In this document: positions 17,535 to 26,396 of the stretch, piece by piece
Numbering within the stretch: position 1 is the stretch's first letter
How the letters are laid out: each line of letters opens with the position of its first letter
Assembly: GCA_903845045.1 (NCBI GenBank)
Contig: CAIMWA010000568.1
Location: 1-52,615, forward strand
DNA length: 52,615 bases
Direction of reading: 5' to 3'
Origin: an uncultured delta proteobacterium
GTDB lineage: Bacteria > Myxococcota_A > Polyangia > Polyangiales > Ga0077539
The notes under the pieces: generated by a model
Databases searched by the model: none
Seen by the model: the letters and a program-made list of their open reading frames with translations, nothing else
What the model was told of the DNA's origin: nothing
Program-made: the position numbers and the translations under genes

Positions 17535-18434
17535 TCACACGCCCGCGCGGAGGGCCGCACCCACGCGCTGCCCCAGCGCCCGGGCCTCATCGGGGTCCCG
17601 CACCGCGGCGCGCTCGGACACCGTCGCCACGCCGTCGCCCTTGGGGTCCGCGAAGTACCCGTCGAGTCCCATGGAGCCCGCGGCCGCGTCGTATCGCGCG
17701 AGGGCCCCGAGCGGGGTGCCGCAGTCGCCCTCGAGGGCCGCGAGAACGGCGCGCTCGGCCTCGACCTCGAGCGCCGTCGACGGGTCGTGCAGCAAGCCCA
17801 CGATGGCCCTCGCGGCGTCGTCGCCGGCGCGCGTCTGCAGCGCCAGCGCACCCTGCGCCACCGCTGGGATCATGCACCCTTCGAGCAGCACCCGCGGCGG
17901 GTCCAGAGAGAGCCGGCGCAGCCCCGCCTCGGCGAGGATCACCGCGTCGAAATCGCCGTCGTTCAGCCGGCGAAGTCGCGTGTCGACGTTGCCTCGCAGC
18001 ATCACGATCTCGAGGTCCGGCCGCAGCGCCTGCAGCGTACGGCGCCGGCGCAGCGAGCTCGTGCCGACCTTGGATCCGGCCGGGAGCGCGTCGAGGGCGC
18101 GGCCGTCGCGGGTGACCAGCGCATCCCACGGGCTCTCGCGCTTCGGCACCGCCGCGAGCGTCAGGCCCTCGGCCATCTCCGCGGGAAGGTCCTTCATGGA
18201 GTGCACGGCGAGGTCGGCTCGGCCGTCGCGCAGCGCCTCCTCGATCTCGCGCACGAAGAGCCCCTTGCCGCCGATCTCCGAGAGCGCGCGGTCGATGACC
18301 TTGTCGCCCTGGGTGACGATCTGGACCTCCTCGATCTCGAGCCCCGGCACGAGGTCCTGCAGCCTCCGCGCGATCTGCCTGCTCTGCGCGAGCGCGAGCG
18401 CGCTGCGCCGTGTCGCGAGTCGCAACGTCGTCAT
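17535..18434 (-). CDS. hemC: Hydroxymethylbilane synthase (porphobilinogen deaminase)
   Basis: 299 aa. Joins four porphobilinogens into hydroxymethylbilane in heme synthesis. LATRRSALALAQSRQIARRL opens the protein; the substrate-binding loop is VHSMKDLP (77-84), with SSLRRRRTLQALRPDL and LRGNVDTRLRRL following. The dipyrromethane-cofactor Cys is Cys238 in EGDCGTPLGALA. The ATG overlaps the hemA stop (ATGA). It is the last gene of a hemX-like/hemA/hemC string. Confidence 0.97.
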   Translation of the reverse strand: MTTLRLATRRSALALAQSRQIARRLQDLVPGLEIEEVQIVTQGDKVIDRALSEIGGKGLFVREIEEALRDGRADLAVHSMKDLPAEMAEGLTLAAVPKRESPWDALVTRDGRALDALPAGSKVGTSSLRRRRTLQALRPDLEIVMLRGNVDTRLRRLNDGDFDAVILAEAGLRRLSLDPPRVLLEGCMIPAVAQGALALQTRAGDDAARAIVGLLHDPSTALEVEAERAVLAALEGDCGTPLGALARYDAAAGSMGLDGYFADPKGDGVATVSERAAVRDPDEARALGQRVGAALRAGV

Positions 18435-19726
18435 CGATGTCCTCCGGCCTTTCGTCCACCGCCCGACTCCGCGTCGAGCGCAAAGAGCGTCCTCGTCGCG
18501 AGGAGCAGGGCGTCGCCGCCGCCCCCCGCCGCAGCCTGCCGCAGCGCCGCCGTGGGCGGGTGCAACAGCTTGTTCGTGAGCGCGTCGAGCATCGCCTCGA
18601 GCGCCGCGCGGTCGTCGGGGCCGAGGTGCTTCAGCTTGCCCCCGAGGGACCGCTCGAGCTCCGCCGTCGCCACCTCCCGGTACCTCTCGCGCATCGCGAC
18701 GATGGTCGGACCGGCGCCCTTCTGCGCGCTCTCCTCGCTCTTGAACGCCGAGAGCTCCTCGGCGACGAGCTTCTCTGCGCGCTCCGTCGCCACCGCCCGG
18801 CCCGAGCTCCCCTCGGCCACCGCCTGCTCGAGGTCGTCGACGTTGTAGAGGTAGACGCTGTCGAGGTCGCCCACCGCCGGCTCGATGTTCCGCGGCACCG
18901 CGATGTCGATGAAGAACAGCCCGCGCCCGCGCCGCGCCTTCATCGCCACGGAGACGTCGTGCTTGGTCAGCAGGTACGAGGGCGCCGCCGCCGAGGCCAC
19001 CACCACGTCCGCGTGCTGCAACAGCATCGGGAGGTCCGTCAGCGGGTGCGGCGTCGCGCCGTGCTCCTGCGCGAGGGCCGCCGCGCGCTCGAAGCTGCGG
19101 TTCGCCACGAGCAGCGTCGCCCCGGCCCGGGCCAGCGTCCGCGCCGCCGCGAGGGCCATCTTTCCAGCCCCGACGAGCAGCACCTTGCGCTCCCGGAGCT
19201 CCCCGAAGATCCCGCGCGCGAGGTCCGCGGCCACGCTCGCGACGGACACCTGTCCCTCGGCGATGCCCGTCTCCGTGCGCACCCGCTTCGCCACCTGGAA
19301 CGCCCGGGACATCACCCGGTCGAGCGTCACGCGCAGGCCTCCGGCGGTGCGCGCCGACGCCACGGCGTCCTTGATCTGACCGAGGATCTGCGGCTCCCCG
19401 ACGACCAGCGAGTCGAGGCTCGAGCTCACCCGGAACGCGTGGCGCACGGCCTCCTCGCCGCGGTGCTCGTAGAACGCGATGGAGGCGCCGCCGCGCTCGT
19501 GCAGGTGCCGTCGCACGGCCCCCGCCACCTTCGCGGCGTCGTCGCCCACGGCATAGACCTCCACGCGGTTGCACGTCGCGAGGACCATGGCCTCGCGCAC
19601 GCCCTCCATGGCGACGAGCTCGCGCACCGCGGCGTCGGCGCCGTCCGCGTTCACCGCCAGCTTCTCGCGCTGCTCCACCGCGGCCGTGCGGTGGTTCAGG
19701 CCGACGACCACAAGGCCGTTGCTCAC
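18431..19726 (-). CDS. hemA: Glutamyl-tRNA reductase
   Basis: 431 aa. Reduces glutamyl-tRNA to glutamate-1-semialdehyde, the first step of C5-pathway heme synthesis. VVGLNHRTAAVEQREKLAV near the N-terminus, catalytic Cys52 in LATCNRVEVYAV, SSLDSLVVGEPQILGQIKDA (tRNA/substrate region), NADPH fold KVLLVGAGKMALAAARTLAR, and FIDIAVPRNIEPAV. The GTG start overlaps the stop of the upstream cytochrome-assembly-like gene (GTGA), and the stop overlaps hemC. Confidence 0.97.
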   Translation of the reverse strand: MSNGLVVVGLNHRTAAVEQREKLAVNADGADAAVRELVAMEGVREAMVLATCNRVEVYAVGDDAAKVAGAVRRHLHERGGASIAFYEHRGEEAVRHAFRVSSSLDSLVVGEPQILGQIKDAVASARTAGGLRVTLDRVMSRAFQVAKRVRTETGIAEGQVSVASVAADLARGIFGELRERKVLLVGAGKMALAAARTLARAGATLLVANRSFERAAALAQEHGATPHPLTDLPMLLQHADVVVASAAAPSYLLTKHDVSVAMKARRGRGLFFIDIAVPRNIEPAVGDLDSVYLYNVDDLEQAVAEGSSGRAVATERAEKLVAEELSAFKSEESAQKGAGPTIVAMRERYREVATAELERSLGGKLKHLGPDDRAALEAMLDALTNKLLHPPTAALRQAAAGGGGDALLLATRTLFALDAESGGGRKAGGHR

Positions 19727-20526
19727 GGACCGCTCCCTCGCAGCGCGTAGCCCGCGATGACCACCAGCGCCGTCGCGTAGCCGACCAGCGTGCCCATCGC
19801 CGTGCGCCGTCCGCGCCATCCCGCGAGCACGCGCAGCAGCATCACCACCGCGAAGACCACCCACACCGCCACGGCGAGGATGTGCCGCCACGACACGATG
19901 GGCGCGCCGTGCTCGAGCGCCTCGCGGAGCCCCGCGAGCACGCCCGTCACGATGCCCACGGTGAGCGGCGCGAGGCCCAGCGCCACGCTGCGCGTCGTCG
20001 CCACGTCGAGCACCGCGAGCGGCGGAAGCCGCTGAAACACGCCGCGAAGCCGCTTCATGCGCACCTGGCGCTCCTGCACGAGGTACGCGGCGGCCAGCGC
20101 GAAGGCCACGGTGAACGCCGCCGTCGCGAGGATCGTCGACGCGATGTGCACCCCGAGCAGCGCCCCGCTCAACGGCGACGCAGGACGCGCGTCGACTCCG
20201 AAGGACGCCAGCAACAGCACCAGCGCCACGGGCCCGACGAAGGCCACGAGCGTCACCATGCGCGGCTGCGTCCACCCGAGCACGAGCGAGCCGACGGCGG
20301 CCACCAGGGCGATGGAAGAGATCGCCTCGCGCAGCCCCGCGAAGGGCCCGAGCCCCGCACCCACCCAGCGCGCGCCGTCGTGCACCGCGTGCGCGAGGAC
20401 GGCGCCGGCGAGGGTGAGCATCGCCGTGCGCGGCAGGCGCTCCGAGGTCCCGGCGAGGTACGCCAGACCGAACACTGCCGCGAGGACGTAGAACGCCGCG
20501 GCGATCGCGAGAAACCACTGGCCCAT
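19723..20526 (-). CDS. HemX/CcsA-like cytochrome c assembly family membrane protein
   Basis: 267 aa with about eight hydrophobic helices: MGQWFLAIAAAFYVLAAVFG at the N-terminus, HIASTILATAAFTVAFALA in the middle and GYATALVVIAGYAL at the end. Topology and the His positions (HAVHDGARW, LLGVHIAS, SWRHILAV) match the HemX/CcsA branch; the Trp-rich WWD heme motif of true CcsA/CcmC is not visible. HemX proteins sit next to hemA in many bacteria and are thought to modulate HemA level or handle heme in the membrane. It overlaps hemA by GTGA, which supports that link. Confidence 0.85.
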   Translation of the reverse strand: MGQWFLAIAAAFYVLAAVFGLAYLAGTSERLPRTAMLTLAGAVLAHAVHDGARWVGAGLGPFAGLREAISSIALVAAVGSLVLGWTQPRMVTLVAFVGPVALVLLLASFGVDARPASPLSGALLGVHIASTILATAAFTVAFALAAAYLVQERQVRMKRLRGVFQRLPPLAVLDVATTRSVALGLAPLTVGIVTGVLAGLREALEHGAPIVSWRHILAVAVWVVFAVVMLLRVLAGWRGRRTAMGTLVGYATALVVIAGYALRGSGP

Positions 20527-20532
20527 GGACGG

Positions 20533-20967
20533 CTACTTCACGTTGTTCAGGAAGAACGCCTGCAGCGCGACGAGGGTCTGCCGCTGCTGCTGCAGCGCCT
20601 CGGCAGCGGGCTTGGCATCGATGACGGGCAACGTCGCTTCCTTCATGGCCGACGCCTCCGCCGAGGTCGTGAGCGCGCGGCCCACGAACCCCTGCTGCAC
20701 CTCGTACGCGAGCTCGCCGAGGATCACCGAGTCGGCCATGTGCTCGCCGCCGAGCTCGGCCAGCTGGGCGAGGTCCTTCACGCGCCCCACGAGCTCCGAC
20801 GCGTCGCCGGCGCCGGTCACCTCGGAGAGGAACCGTACGCCGCCAGCGAGCTGGAACCTCCGCCCGTCGATGGCATCCGTCAACACGTCGCCCTGCACGT
20901 CGGCGCGTCCCTCGCCGATCCACGCGTCGAGGGCCTCCTGCGAGAGGAAGATGCGGCTGGCGGTCAT
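20533..20967 (-). CDS. Hypothetical protein, 144 aa
   Basis: ATG at 20967; the stop is 6 bases before the hemX-like gene, so it is in that operon. I recognise no domain. The sequence is soluble: MTASRIFLSQEALDAWIGEG opens it, then GDVLTDAIDGRRFQLAGGVR, which reads like a beta-hairpin, and a long helical C-terminal half (AEALQQQRQTLVALQAFFLN). The opening resembles small bacterial proteins seen beside conserved housekeeping genes in myxobacteria, but I cannot name it. Its overlapping-frame alternatives look worse, so I consider it coding. Confidence 0.72.
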   Translation of the reverse strand: MTASRIFLSQEALDAWIGEGRADVQGDVLTDAIDGRRFQLAGGVRFLSEVTGAGDASELVGRVKDLAQLAELGGEHMADSVILGELAYEVQQGFVGRALTTSAEASAMKEATLPVIDAKPAAEALQQQRQTLVALQAFFLNNVK

Positions 20968-21065
20968 GGCCGGGACTTTACCGCACCGGCGGCGGGCGCG
21001 CCTCGTTTCGACGCGTTCCCGCGGCACGAACACCGAGGCCCGGCGCGTCCCGGCGGCGCCGGCGC

Positions 21066-22361
21066 TCAGAGGAGGATCCGAACCGGGTTCTCGACGAGCC
21101 CGCGCAGCGCGAGGAGCCAGCGCGCTCCCAGCGCGCCGTCGACGACGCGATGATCGCACGACAGCGTGACCGCGCAGCGCTTGCCCGGCACCACCGCCCC
21201 GGCGCGCACCACCGGCACGTCGCGCACCGCCCCCACCGCGAGGATCATCCCCTCCGGCGGGTTGATCACCGCGGCGAAGCGGTCGATCTGGAACATCCCG
21301 AGGTTCGAGATGGAGAACGTGCCGCCTTGCATTTCTTCGGGCATCAGCTTGCGCGCCCGCGCCCTCGCCGCGAGGTCCTTCGTCGCCCGCGCCAGCGCGC
21401 CGAGGCTCAGCCGGTCGGCGTCGCGCACCACCGGGGTCAAGAGCCCGTCCTCGATGGCCACGGCCATGGAGACGTCGGCCCGCGCATACTGCACGATCTG
21501 CCCGTCGATCCACGACGCGTTGGCCTCGGGCACCGCCCGGAGCGCAAGCGCGCACGCCCGCAGCAGCCAGTCGTTCAGCGAGACCTTGGCGTCCGGCGCA
21601 GCGCCGCGGTTGGCGTCCTCGCGCATCGCGACGAGGGCCTCCACGTCGAGGTCGGCCTCCAGGTAGAAGTGCGGCACCGTCTGCTTCGACTCGACGAGCC
21701 GCCGCGCGATCACCCGGCGCATCGACGACGCGGGCCGCGCGACGTCACCGGGGCGCAGCACCAGCGGCTTCGACGGCGGCGTCGACAGGTCGCCCTCGAG
21801 CACGCGCCCGTGGACGCCGCTGCCGCGCACGCCGTCGAGGTCCACCGCCCGCTCCCGCGCGATGCGGCGAACGCGGGGGCTCGCGGGCACCAAAATGGCT
21901 CCGGCCACACCACGCTCCCCGCGCACCGCGCTGTCCCCGGGAGCTCCCGGCGTGCGCGGCTCCAGCGCCCGGGTGGGGCGCGACTCGACGACGGGGCCGG
22001 AGCCCACCGGCGGCGGCGCGGGCGGAGCGTTCGTCGGTCGCTCCGCGGCGGGCGGCGCGGTCACCGGCCCCGGCGCGGCGACCGAGGCGCCCGACGACGG
22101 AAACAGCCCCGACACGTCCTCTCCGGGCTCGCCAAAGATCGCCACGGGCTGCCCGAGCTTGGCGACGGCCCCCTCGGCGACGAGCTTTCGCAGCAGCGTG
22201 CCGCGCTCGAAGCTGCGGAACTCCATGGTGGCCTTGTCGGTCTCGACCTCGGCGAGCAGGTCGTCGATGTCGACCTTGTCGCCCTCGCTGCGAGCCCAAC
22301 GCACGAGCGTGCCCTCCTCCATCGTCGGGGAGAGCTTCGGCAATTCGATGATCTTCGCCAC
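21066..22361 (-). CDS. pdhC: Pyruvate dehydrogenase E2, dihydrolipoamide acetyltransferase
   Basis: 431 aa, one lipoyl domain. Lipoyl domain 1-78 with attachment Lys43 in EVETDKATMEF; an Ala/Pro linker (~90-150); peripheral subunit-binding domain ~157-195 (SPRVRRIARERAVDLDGVRG); catalytic domain with FSISNLGMFQIDRFAAVINP and active-site SCDHRVVDGALG. The E2 core transfers acetyl groups from lipoate to CoA. It lies 26 bases after pdhB. No E3 lipoamide dehydrogenase gene is in the window. Confidence 0.96.
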   Translation of the reverse strand: MAKIIELPKLSPTMEEGTLVRWARSEGDKVDIDDLLAEVETDKATMEFRSFERGTLLRKLVAEGAVAKLGQPVAIFGEPGEDVSGLFPSSGASVAAPGPVTAPPAAERPTNAPPAPPPVGSGPVVESRPTRALEPRTPGAPGDSAVRGERGVAGAILVPASPRVRRIARERAVDLDGVRGSGVHGRVLEGDLSTPPSKPLVLRPGDVARPASSMRRVIARRLVESKQTVPHFYLEADLDVEALVAMREDANRGAAPDAKVSLNDWLLRACALALRAVPEANASWIDGQIVQYARADVSMAVAIEDGLLTPVVRDADRLSLGALARATKDLAARARARKLMPEEMQGGTFSISNLGMFQIDRFAAVINPPEGMILAVGAVRDVPVVRAGAVVPGKRCAVTLSCDHRVVDGALGARWLLALRGLVENPVRILL

Positions 22362-22387
22362 GGTCCGCTCCTACGTCTTCGCCGCGC

Positions 22388-23365
22388 TCACCACGCGAGC
22401 AGTGCCCGGACGCCCCGGGCCACGGTGTCCGCCGACGGGATCGTCAGGTCTTCGAGATGCTTGTTGTACGGCATCGGCGCGTCGCGTCCGGTCACGCGCA
22501 GCACCGGGCCGCGCAGGGCGTCGAAGGCCTCGCGCTGGATGCGGTCCACCACCTCGGCGCCGACGCCGCCGAAGGGCCACGACTCCTGCACGACCAGCGC
22601 GCGCCCGGTCTTCGCCACGCTCCGCAGCACCGGTCCGAGGTCCAGCGGACGCAGGCTGCGCAGGTCGATGACGTCGCACGCGACGCCCTCCTTCGCGAGC
22701 TCCTCGCACGCCGCCAGCGTCACCGGGAGCATCTTGCCCCAGGTCACCACCGTGGCCTCGTCGCCCTCGCGCCGCAGCGCGCTCACGCCCAGCGGCACCA
22801 CGAAGTCGCCGTCGGGGACCTCGCCCTTCACGCCGTAGAGCCGCTCGTCCTCGAGCACGAGCACCGGGTTGTCGTCGCGGATCGCGGCCTTGAGCAGGCC
22901 CTTGGCGTCCGCCGGCGTGGCCGGGGCGACCACCTTGAGCCCCGGGATGTGCGTGTAGAACGCCTCGAAGCACTGCGAGTGCTGCGCCCCGGTCTGCCGC
23001 GCCGCCCCGTTTGGACCGCGGAACACGATGGGGCACTTGAACTGCCCGCCGGACATCTGCCGGATCTTCGCCGCGTGGTTCAGGATCTGGTCGAAGGCCA
23101 CGGCGCTGAAGTTCATCGTCATGAACTCGATCACCGGCCGCAGGCCCGCCATGGCGGCGCCGATGCCGATGCCCGCGAAGCCCTCCTCGGCGATCGGCGT
23201 GTCGATCACGCGCCGCGCGCCGAAGCGCTCGAGCAGGCCCTCGGTGACCTTGTACGCGCCCTGGTAGTACCCGACCTCCTCGCCCATGAGGAATACGCCG
23301 GGGTCGCGCTCCATCTCCTCGGCCAGGGCCTCGCGAAGGGCCTCGCGGTATCGCAGCTCACGCAT
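22388..23365 (-). CDS. pdhB: Pyruvate dehydrogenase E1 component, beta subunit
   Basis: 325 aa. Landmarks: LREALAEEMERDPGVFLMGE at the N-terminus (conserved ThDP-activating Glu in MGEEVG), RVIDTPIAEEGFAGIGIGAA, FRGPNGAARQTGAQHSQCFE and VVAPATPADAKGLLKAAIRD. It pairs with the alpha subunit as a heterotetramer that decarboxylates pyruvate. Its ATG lies inside the last codons of pdhA (8-base overlap). Confidence 0.96.
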   Translation of the reverse strand: MRELRYREALREALAEEMERDPGVFLMGEEVGYYQGAYKVTEGLLERFGARRVIDTPIAEEGFAGIGIGAAMAGLRPVIEFMTMNFSAVAFDQILNHAAKIRQMSGGQFKCPIVFRGPNGAARQTGAQHSQCFEAFYTHIPGLKVVAPATPADAKGLLKAAIRDDNPVLVLEDERLYGVKGEVPDGDFVVPLGVSALRREGDEATVVTWGKMLPVTLAACEELAKEGVACDVIDLRSLRPLDLGPVLRSVAKTGRALVVQESWPFGGVGAEVVDRIQREAFDALRGPVLRVTGRDAPMPYNKHLEDLTIPSADTVARGVRALLAW

Positions 23366-24314
23366 AGGTCAGGGCCTCGATGAGTTCCTCGCCGGGCTCG
23401 GCGCTCTCGTCCGCGAAGCGCACGGCGTCGTCGACCTCGGCGTCGACGCTGCGCTCGACCTCGGCGAAGAACGCGTCGCCGAGACCCGCCGCACGCAGCG
23501 CCAGCTCCGCGCCCGCGATGGCGTCGGTCTTCTTCGCCGCCTCGATCTCGTCAGCGGTGCGGTACTTCCCGGGGTCGCTCATGGAGTGCCCGCGGTACCG
23601 GTACGTCTGCACCTCGATGAGCGTCGGCCGCGACGTCTCCCGCGCCCGCGCGACGGCCTCGCCAACCCGGCGCTTCACCTCGAGCACGTCGTGCGCGTGA
23701 AAGCGGTCCCGCGCGATGCCGTAGCCGTGGGCCTTCTCGCTGGTGTCGTGCACGGACAGCGTGCGCGAGAGCGGCGTGCCCATGGAGTACTCGTTGTTCT
23801 CGACGATGACGATGAGCGGCAGGCTCCAGAGCGCCGCCAGCGACAGCGCCTCGTGAAAGCCCCCGATGCTCACGGCACCTTCGCCAAGGAAGCACAGCGT
23901 CACGTCGCGCTCGCCGCGATACTTCGACGCGAAGGCGACGCCCGCGGCCACGGGCACGTGCCCGCCCACGATGCCGTCGCCGCCGAGCATGCGCTTCTCG
24001 GCGTCGAAGAAGTGCATGCTGCCGCCGAGGCCCTTCGAGCACCCGGTCACCTTGCCGTAGAGCTCCGCCATGCAGGCGCGGGCCGTGACGCCCCGGGCGA
24101 GCGCCAGACCGTGGTCGCGGTAGGTGCCAACCACCGAGTCGCCGGCGCCGAGCGTCGCGAGGGCGCCCACGGCGCTGGCCTCCTGGCCGATGTAGAGGTG
24201 CAGGAAGCCGCCCACCTTGCCTTGCGAGTACGCCCGCGCGGCGGCCTCCTCGAAGCGCCGGATGAGCAACATCTGCCGGTGCAGGGAGATCAGTTCGTCG
24301 TGCGCGTCGGCCAT
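23358..24314 (-). CDS. pdhA: Pyruvate dehydrogenase E1 component, alpha subunit
   Basis: 318 aa. The thiamine-diphosphate motif runs from GGDGIVGGHVPVAAGVAF through VTLCFLGEGAVSIGGFHEAL to IVENN. The phosphorylation-loop region is TYRYRGHSMSDPGKYRT. IGQEASAVGALATLGAGDSV and YRDHGLALARGV mark the N-terminal substrate region. Pyruvate rather than branched-chain keto acids is inferred from the RGHSMSDP loop and the GGSMHFF segment. First gene of pdhABC; the 82-base gap before it holds a GC-rich hairpin. Confidence 0.95.
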   Translation of the reverse strand: MADAHDELISLHRQMLLIRRFEEAAARAYSQGKVGGFLHLYIGQEASAVGALATLGAGDSVVGTYRDHGLALARGVTARACMAELYGKVTGCSKGLGGSMHFFDAEKRMLGGDGIVGGHVPVAAGVAFASKYRGERDVTLCFLGEGAVSIGGFHEALSLAALWSLPLIVIVENNEYSMGTPLSRTLSVHDTSEKAHGYGIARDRFHAHDVLEVKRRVGEAVARARETSRPTLIEVQTYRYRGHSMSDPGKYRTADEIEAAKKTDAIAGAELALRAAGLGDAFFAEVERSVDAEVDDAVRFADESAEPGEELIEALTYA

Positions 24315-24332
24315 CGTCCAACCTTAGCCTGC

Positions 24333-24350
24333 GGGGCGCAGACGCGCCCC
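24333..24350. terminator. GC hairpin GGGGCGC-agac-GCGCCCC between the outer-membrane protein gene and pdhA
   Basis: A perfect 7-bp stem with a 4-base loop lies ~47 bases after the stop of the outer-membrane protein gene and 19 bases before the pdhA ATG. It could end the upstream transcript or sit in the pdhA leader. No U tract follows. Confidence 0.4.
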
Positions 24351-24396
24351 ACGGAGTAGTCCCACGGTCGATTCGGTACGGGCGACCGGGCGGCGC

Positions 24397-25506
24397 TCAG
24401 AACATCGCGAACTGGCCGGGAGCGTGGTTGCGCGTCCGGAGGACGCCGCCCGTGTGCTCGCCGCGGCCCGCGATGGCCTCGTAGATCTTGTCGAGGGAGA
24501 AGATCCCCTGAATGTAGAACCGCGTGTCCTGGTACGGCGCGTAGAACGGGTTGCCCCAGTTGCCGTCGCCGTCGAGCAGGTTGCGGAACACCTGGTAACC
24601 GAACTCGGCCGTGAACCAGGGGTTCACGTTCCAGTCGATCCACGCCGCGAAGATGGTGTTCGTGCGGCGGCTCGTCGGCGAGTTGTTCACCAGGTTCACG
24701 TTCGTGCCGGTGTAGTCCCAGATGTGTTGCATCGCGAAGTAGACGCCGGGCGACACGTGCGTCCAGCTCTGCGCGATGATGACGGCCCAGGACAGCGTGT
24801 TCGACGGGTTGAAGCCGCCGGAGAGCTGCTCGGAGCACGAGCCGCCCGCGCCGGAGCCGAAGCAGTTTGCCTGGTAGGGCAGCGGCGTGCGGCGGCCGGG
24901 CGTCGTGTACTCGTAGAGGGGGTGCGAGTACGTCGCGTTGGCGATGAGCTCGAACTCGCCGCCGAGCACGTGCTCGACGCTGTACGCCGCCTGCACCACC
25001 ACCGCCGGCGTCACGATCAGCGTGCGCGCCCGCGACTCCGGCGAGACCGGGAACACCAGGCGCGGCGCCACCCAGAACTTCACCGCGCCGCCCAGCGGCG
25101 GAATGCCCGTGATCCACAGGTCGAGGTTGGCGTCGCCGAAGCGCGGCTCGTGCTGCGTTGTCGTCGTGTCGGAGTTCGTGAACTCGTACGAGAACGCCAG
25201 GCCGCCGCGGAGCTGCACCCAACGGTTGAACGTCCACCGCGGACGCAGGATGAGCGTCATGTCGACGGTGTCGTTGGGCGTGAGGTTCATGTCCCGGAAG
25301 ATCGTCGGGAGGGTCACGCCGAAGGTCGTCAGGAGCTGCGTCCCGCGCCACGGGAGGGGAGCAGGTGCCGCCGCCGCGGGAGCTCCGTCGGGTGCGGCCG
25401 GAGTCGCCGCCGCCGCGGGGGTGGTCGTCTGTTGCGCGGACGCGCTCCCGGCCACGGTGAGACCCGCGAGCATCGCGGCGCCCAGAACCATCTTCCTCAT
25501 CGACAT
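24397..25506 (-). CDS. Putative outer-membrane beta-barrel protein
   Basis: 369 aa. A clear signal peptide (MRKMVLGAAMLAGLTVAGSA, cleavage after SASA) is followed by an Ala/Pro/Thr linker (~25-50). The rest is rich in alternating aromatic/polar strands, for example FNRWVQLRGGLAFSYEFTN, AVKFWVAPRLVFPVSPES and WFTAEFGYQVFRNLLDGDGN, typical of barrels that end near the outer membrane. Two Cys (CFGSGAGGSCSEQ) may form a disulphide. I do not recognise a named family. A second ATG two codons in is possible. A candidate promoter with a perfect TTGACA lies ~60 bases upstream, so it is probably a single-gene unit. Confidence 0.85.
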   Translation of the reverse strand: MSMRKMVLGAAMLAGLTVAGSASAQQTTTPAAAATPAAPDGAPAAAAPAPLPWRGTQLLTTFGVTLPTIFRDMNLTPNDTVDMTLILRPRWTFNRWVQLRGGLAFSYEFTNSDTTTTQHEPRFGDANLDLWITGIPPLGGAVKFWVAPRLVFPVSPESRARTLIVTPAVVVQAAYSVEHVLGGEFELIANATYSHPLYEYTTPGRRTPLPYQANCFGSGAGGSCSEQLSGGFNPSNTLSWAVIIAQSWTHVSPGVYFAMQHIWDYTGTNVNLVNNSPTSRRTNTIFAAWIDWNVNPWFTAEFGYQVFRNLLDGDGNWGNPFYAPYQDTRFYIQGIFSLDKIYEAIAGRGEHTGGVLRTRNHAPGQFAMF

Positions 25507-25563
25507 CGGCGAAGGTCTCCTGCCGGCGATCGCGCGGGATCGCCTCTCAGCTTCGGGGTGCGG

Positions 25564-25592
25564 ACATCACCCGGCAACCGCCGGATTGTCAA
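25564..25592 (-). promoter_or_regulatory. Candidate sigma-70 promoter for the outer-membrane protein gene
   Basis: On the minus strand a perfect -35 TTGACA (25587-25592) is followed after 17 bases by TGATGT (25564-25569), a poor -10 that matches only the first and last bases. It lies 58 bases before the start codon. Confidence 0.4.
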
Positions 25593-25702
25593 CAGTGACG
25601 AAGGGACGTTGCGCAAGAAGCAGACCGTGCGGACTGCGCGCAATGAGCCGTGCGCGCGCGGCGTGCCGTTAGCGCGCTGACGGCGAGGCGGTAGCAAACG
25701 GC

Positions 25703-25810
25703 TCAGCCGTCGCCGCCGCTGTCGTTCGGGGGGATCTTGTTTCCGAGGTAGAAGAGGCCCGCGGCGAGGACCGCCACGACGAGGAGCGCGAGGAGCTTCG
25801 GCCAGAGCAT
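25703..25810 (-). CDS. Possible 35-aa single-span membrane mini-protein
   Basis: MLWPKLLALLVVAVLAAGLF followed by YLGNKIPPNDSGGDG. It is one hydrophobic helix of about 19 residues with a short polar tail, starting 7 bases after the stop of an ExbD gene and on the same strand. The ribosome site is weak. The codon pattern keeps G/C at third positions. It could be an accessory subunit of the ExbB/ExbD complex or a chance frame. The stop codon lies in the loop of a short inverted repeat (25698-25710). Confidence 0.45.
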   Translation of the reverse strand: MLWPKLLALLVVAVLAAGLFYLGNKIPPNDSGGDG

Positions 25811-25817
25811 CGGCCGC

Positions 25818-26393
25818 TCAGCTCGCGGACCGCGCCTTGAGCACGAGGAGCTGGAACCCTGCGAAGCCCGACTGGCCGCAGGTGTAGAGCACCTCGAAGA
25901 CGGTACGCGACGGGATGCCGTGGTCGGCGATGATCGCCACCTCGCCACGGAACGGCTGCCCCGACCGCTCGGCCATGGTGCGAGCGACCTGGACCTGGTC
26001 GCGCATGGCCTCGGCGAGGGGGTTGATCAGGAGGCCCGTGCCGCCGCCGCGCTTCTGCGACGGGTCGACGTAGCCGTTGCGGAGCGAGGTCACGAAGCGG
26101 CCGTTCACGGTCACCGAGACCCGCGACACGATCACCTGCAAGGCCTGCGACGGCGAGGTGTTCACCGACGAGTGCGGGAGCCGCAGGTCGTCGCTCTGCG
26201 GCACGTTGGCGGCCGACGATGACAGCGACTTCAAGAGGAACACCAGGATGATGGTCATCATGTCCATCATCGCGACGATGTTGAGCTCTTCGGCCGTGTG
26301 CTCGGTGCGGCGGCGCCGGGTCTTGCGCGCGATCTCGCGCTTGACTGCGAGCGTCGAGGCCTTCGCCTCGGGGGCGTGGGTGGAAGCGCTCAT
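25818..26393 (-). CDS. ExbD/TolR family biopolymer transport protein
   Basis: 191 aa. A basic cytoplasmic N-terminus is followed by one membrane helix at ~38-57 (IVAMMDMMTIILVFLLKSLS) that carries the proton-relay Asp of ExbD/TolR/MotB proteins. The periplasmic domain (~60-191) ends in FEVLYTCGQSGFAGFQLLVL, a strand typical of the family. It lies 3 bases after another ExbD gene, which overlaps an ExbB gene, making ExbB-ExbD-ExbD. Works in the inner membrane as part of a proton-driven motor; the outer-membrane target is unknown because no TonB, TolA or Pal gene is present. Confidence 0.9.
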   Translation of the reverse strand: MSASTHAPEAKASTLAVKREIARKTRRRRTEHTAEELNIVAMMDMMTIILVFLLKSLSSSAANVPQSDDLRLPHSSVNTSPSQALQVIVSRVSVTVNGRFVTSLRNGYVDPSQKRGGGTGLLINPLAEAMRDQVQVARTMAERSGQPFRGEVAIIADHGIPSRTVFEVLYTCGQSGFAGFQLLVLKARSAS

Positions 26394-26396
26394 CGG

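Noticed and set aside
16471..18579. A 702-codon plus-strand frame across the FHA/GGDEF and hemC genes
   Set aside because: Antisense to both genes, which have complete motifs on the minus strand.
19723..20526. Calling this gene ccsA/ccmC outright
   Set aside because: The Trp-rich heme-handling motif of CcsA/CcmC is not visible, and the overlap with hemA favours the HemX type.
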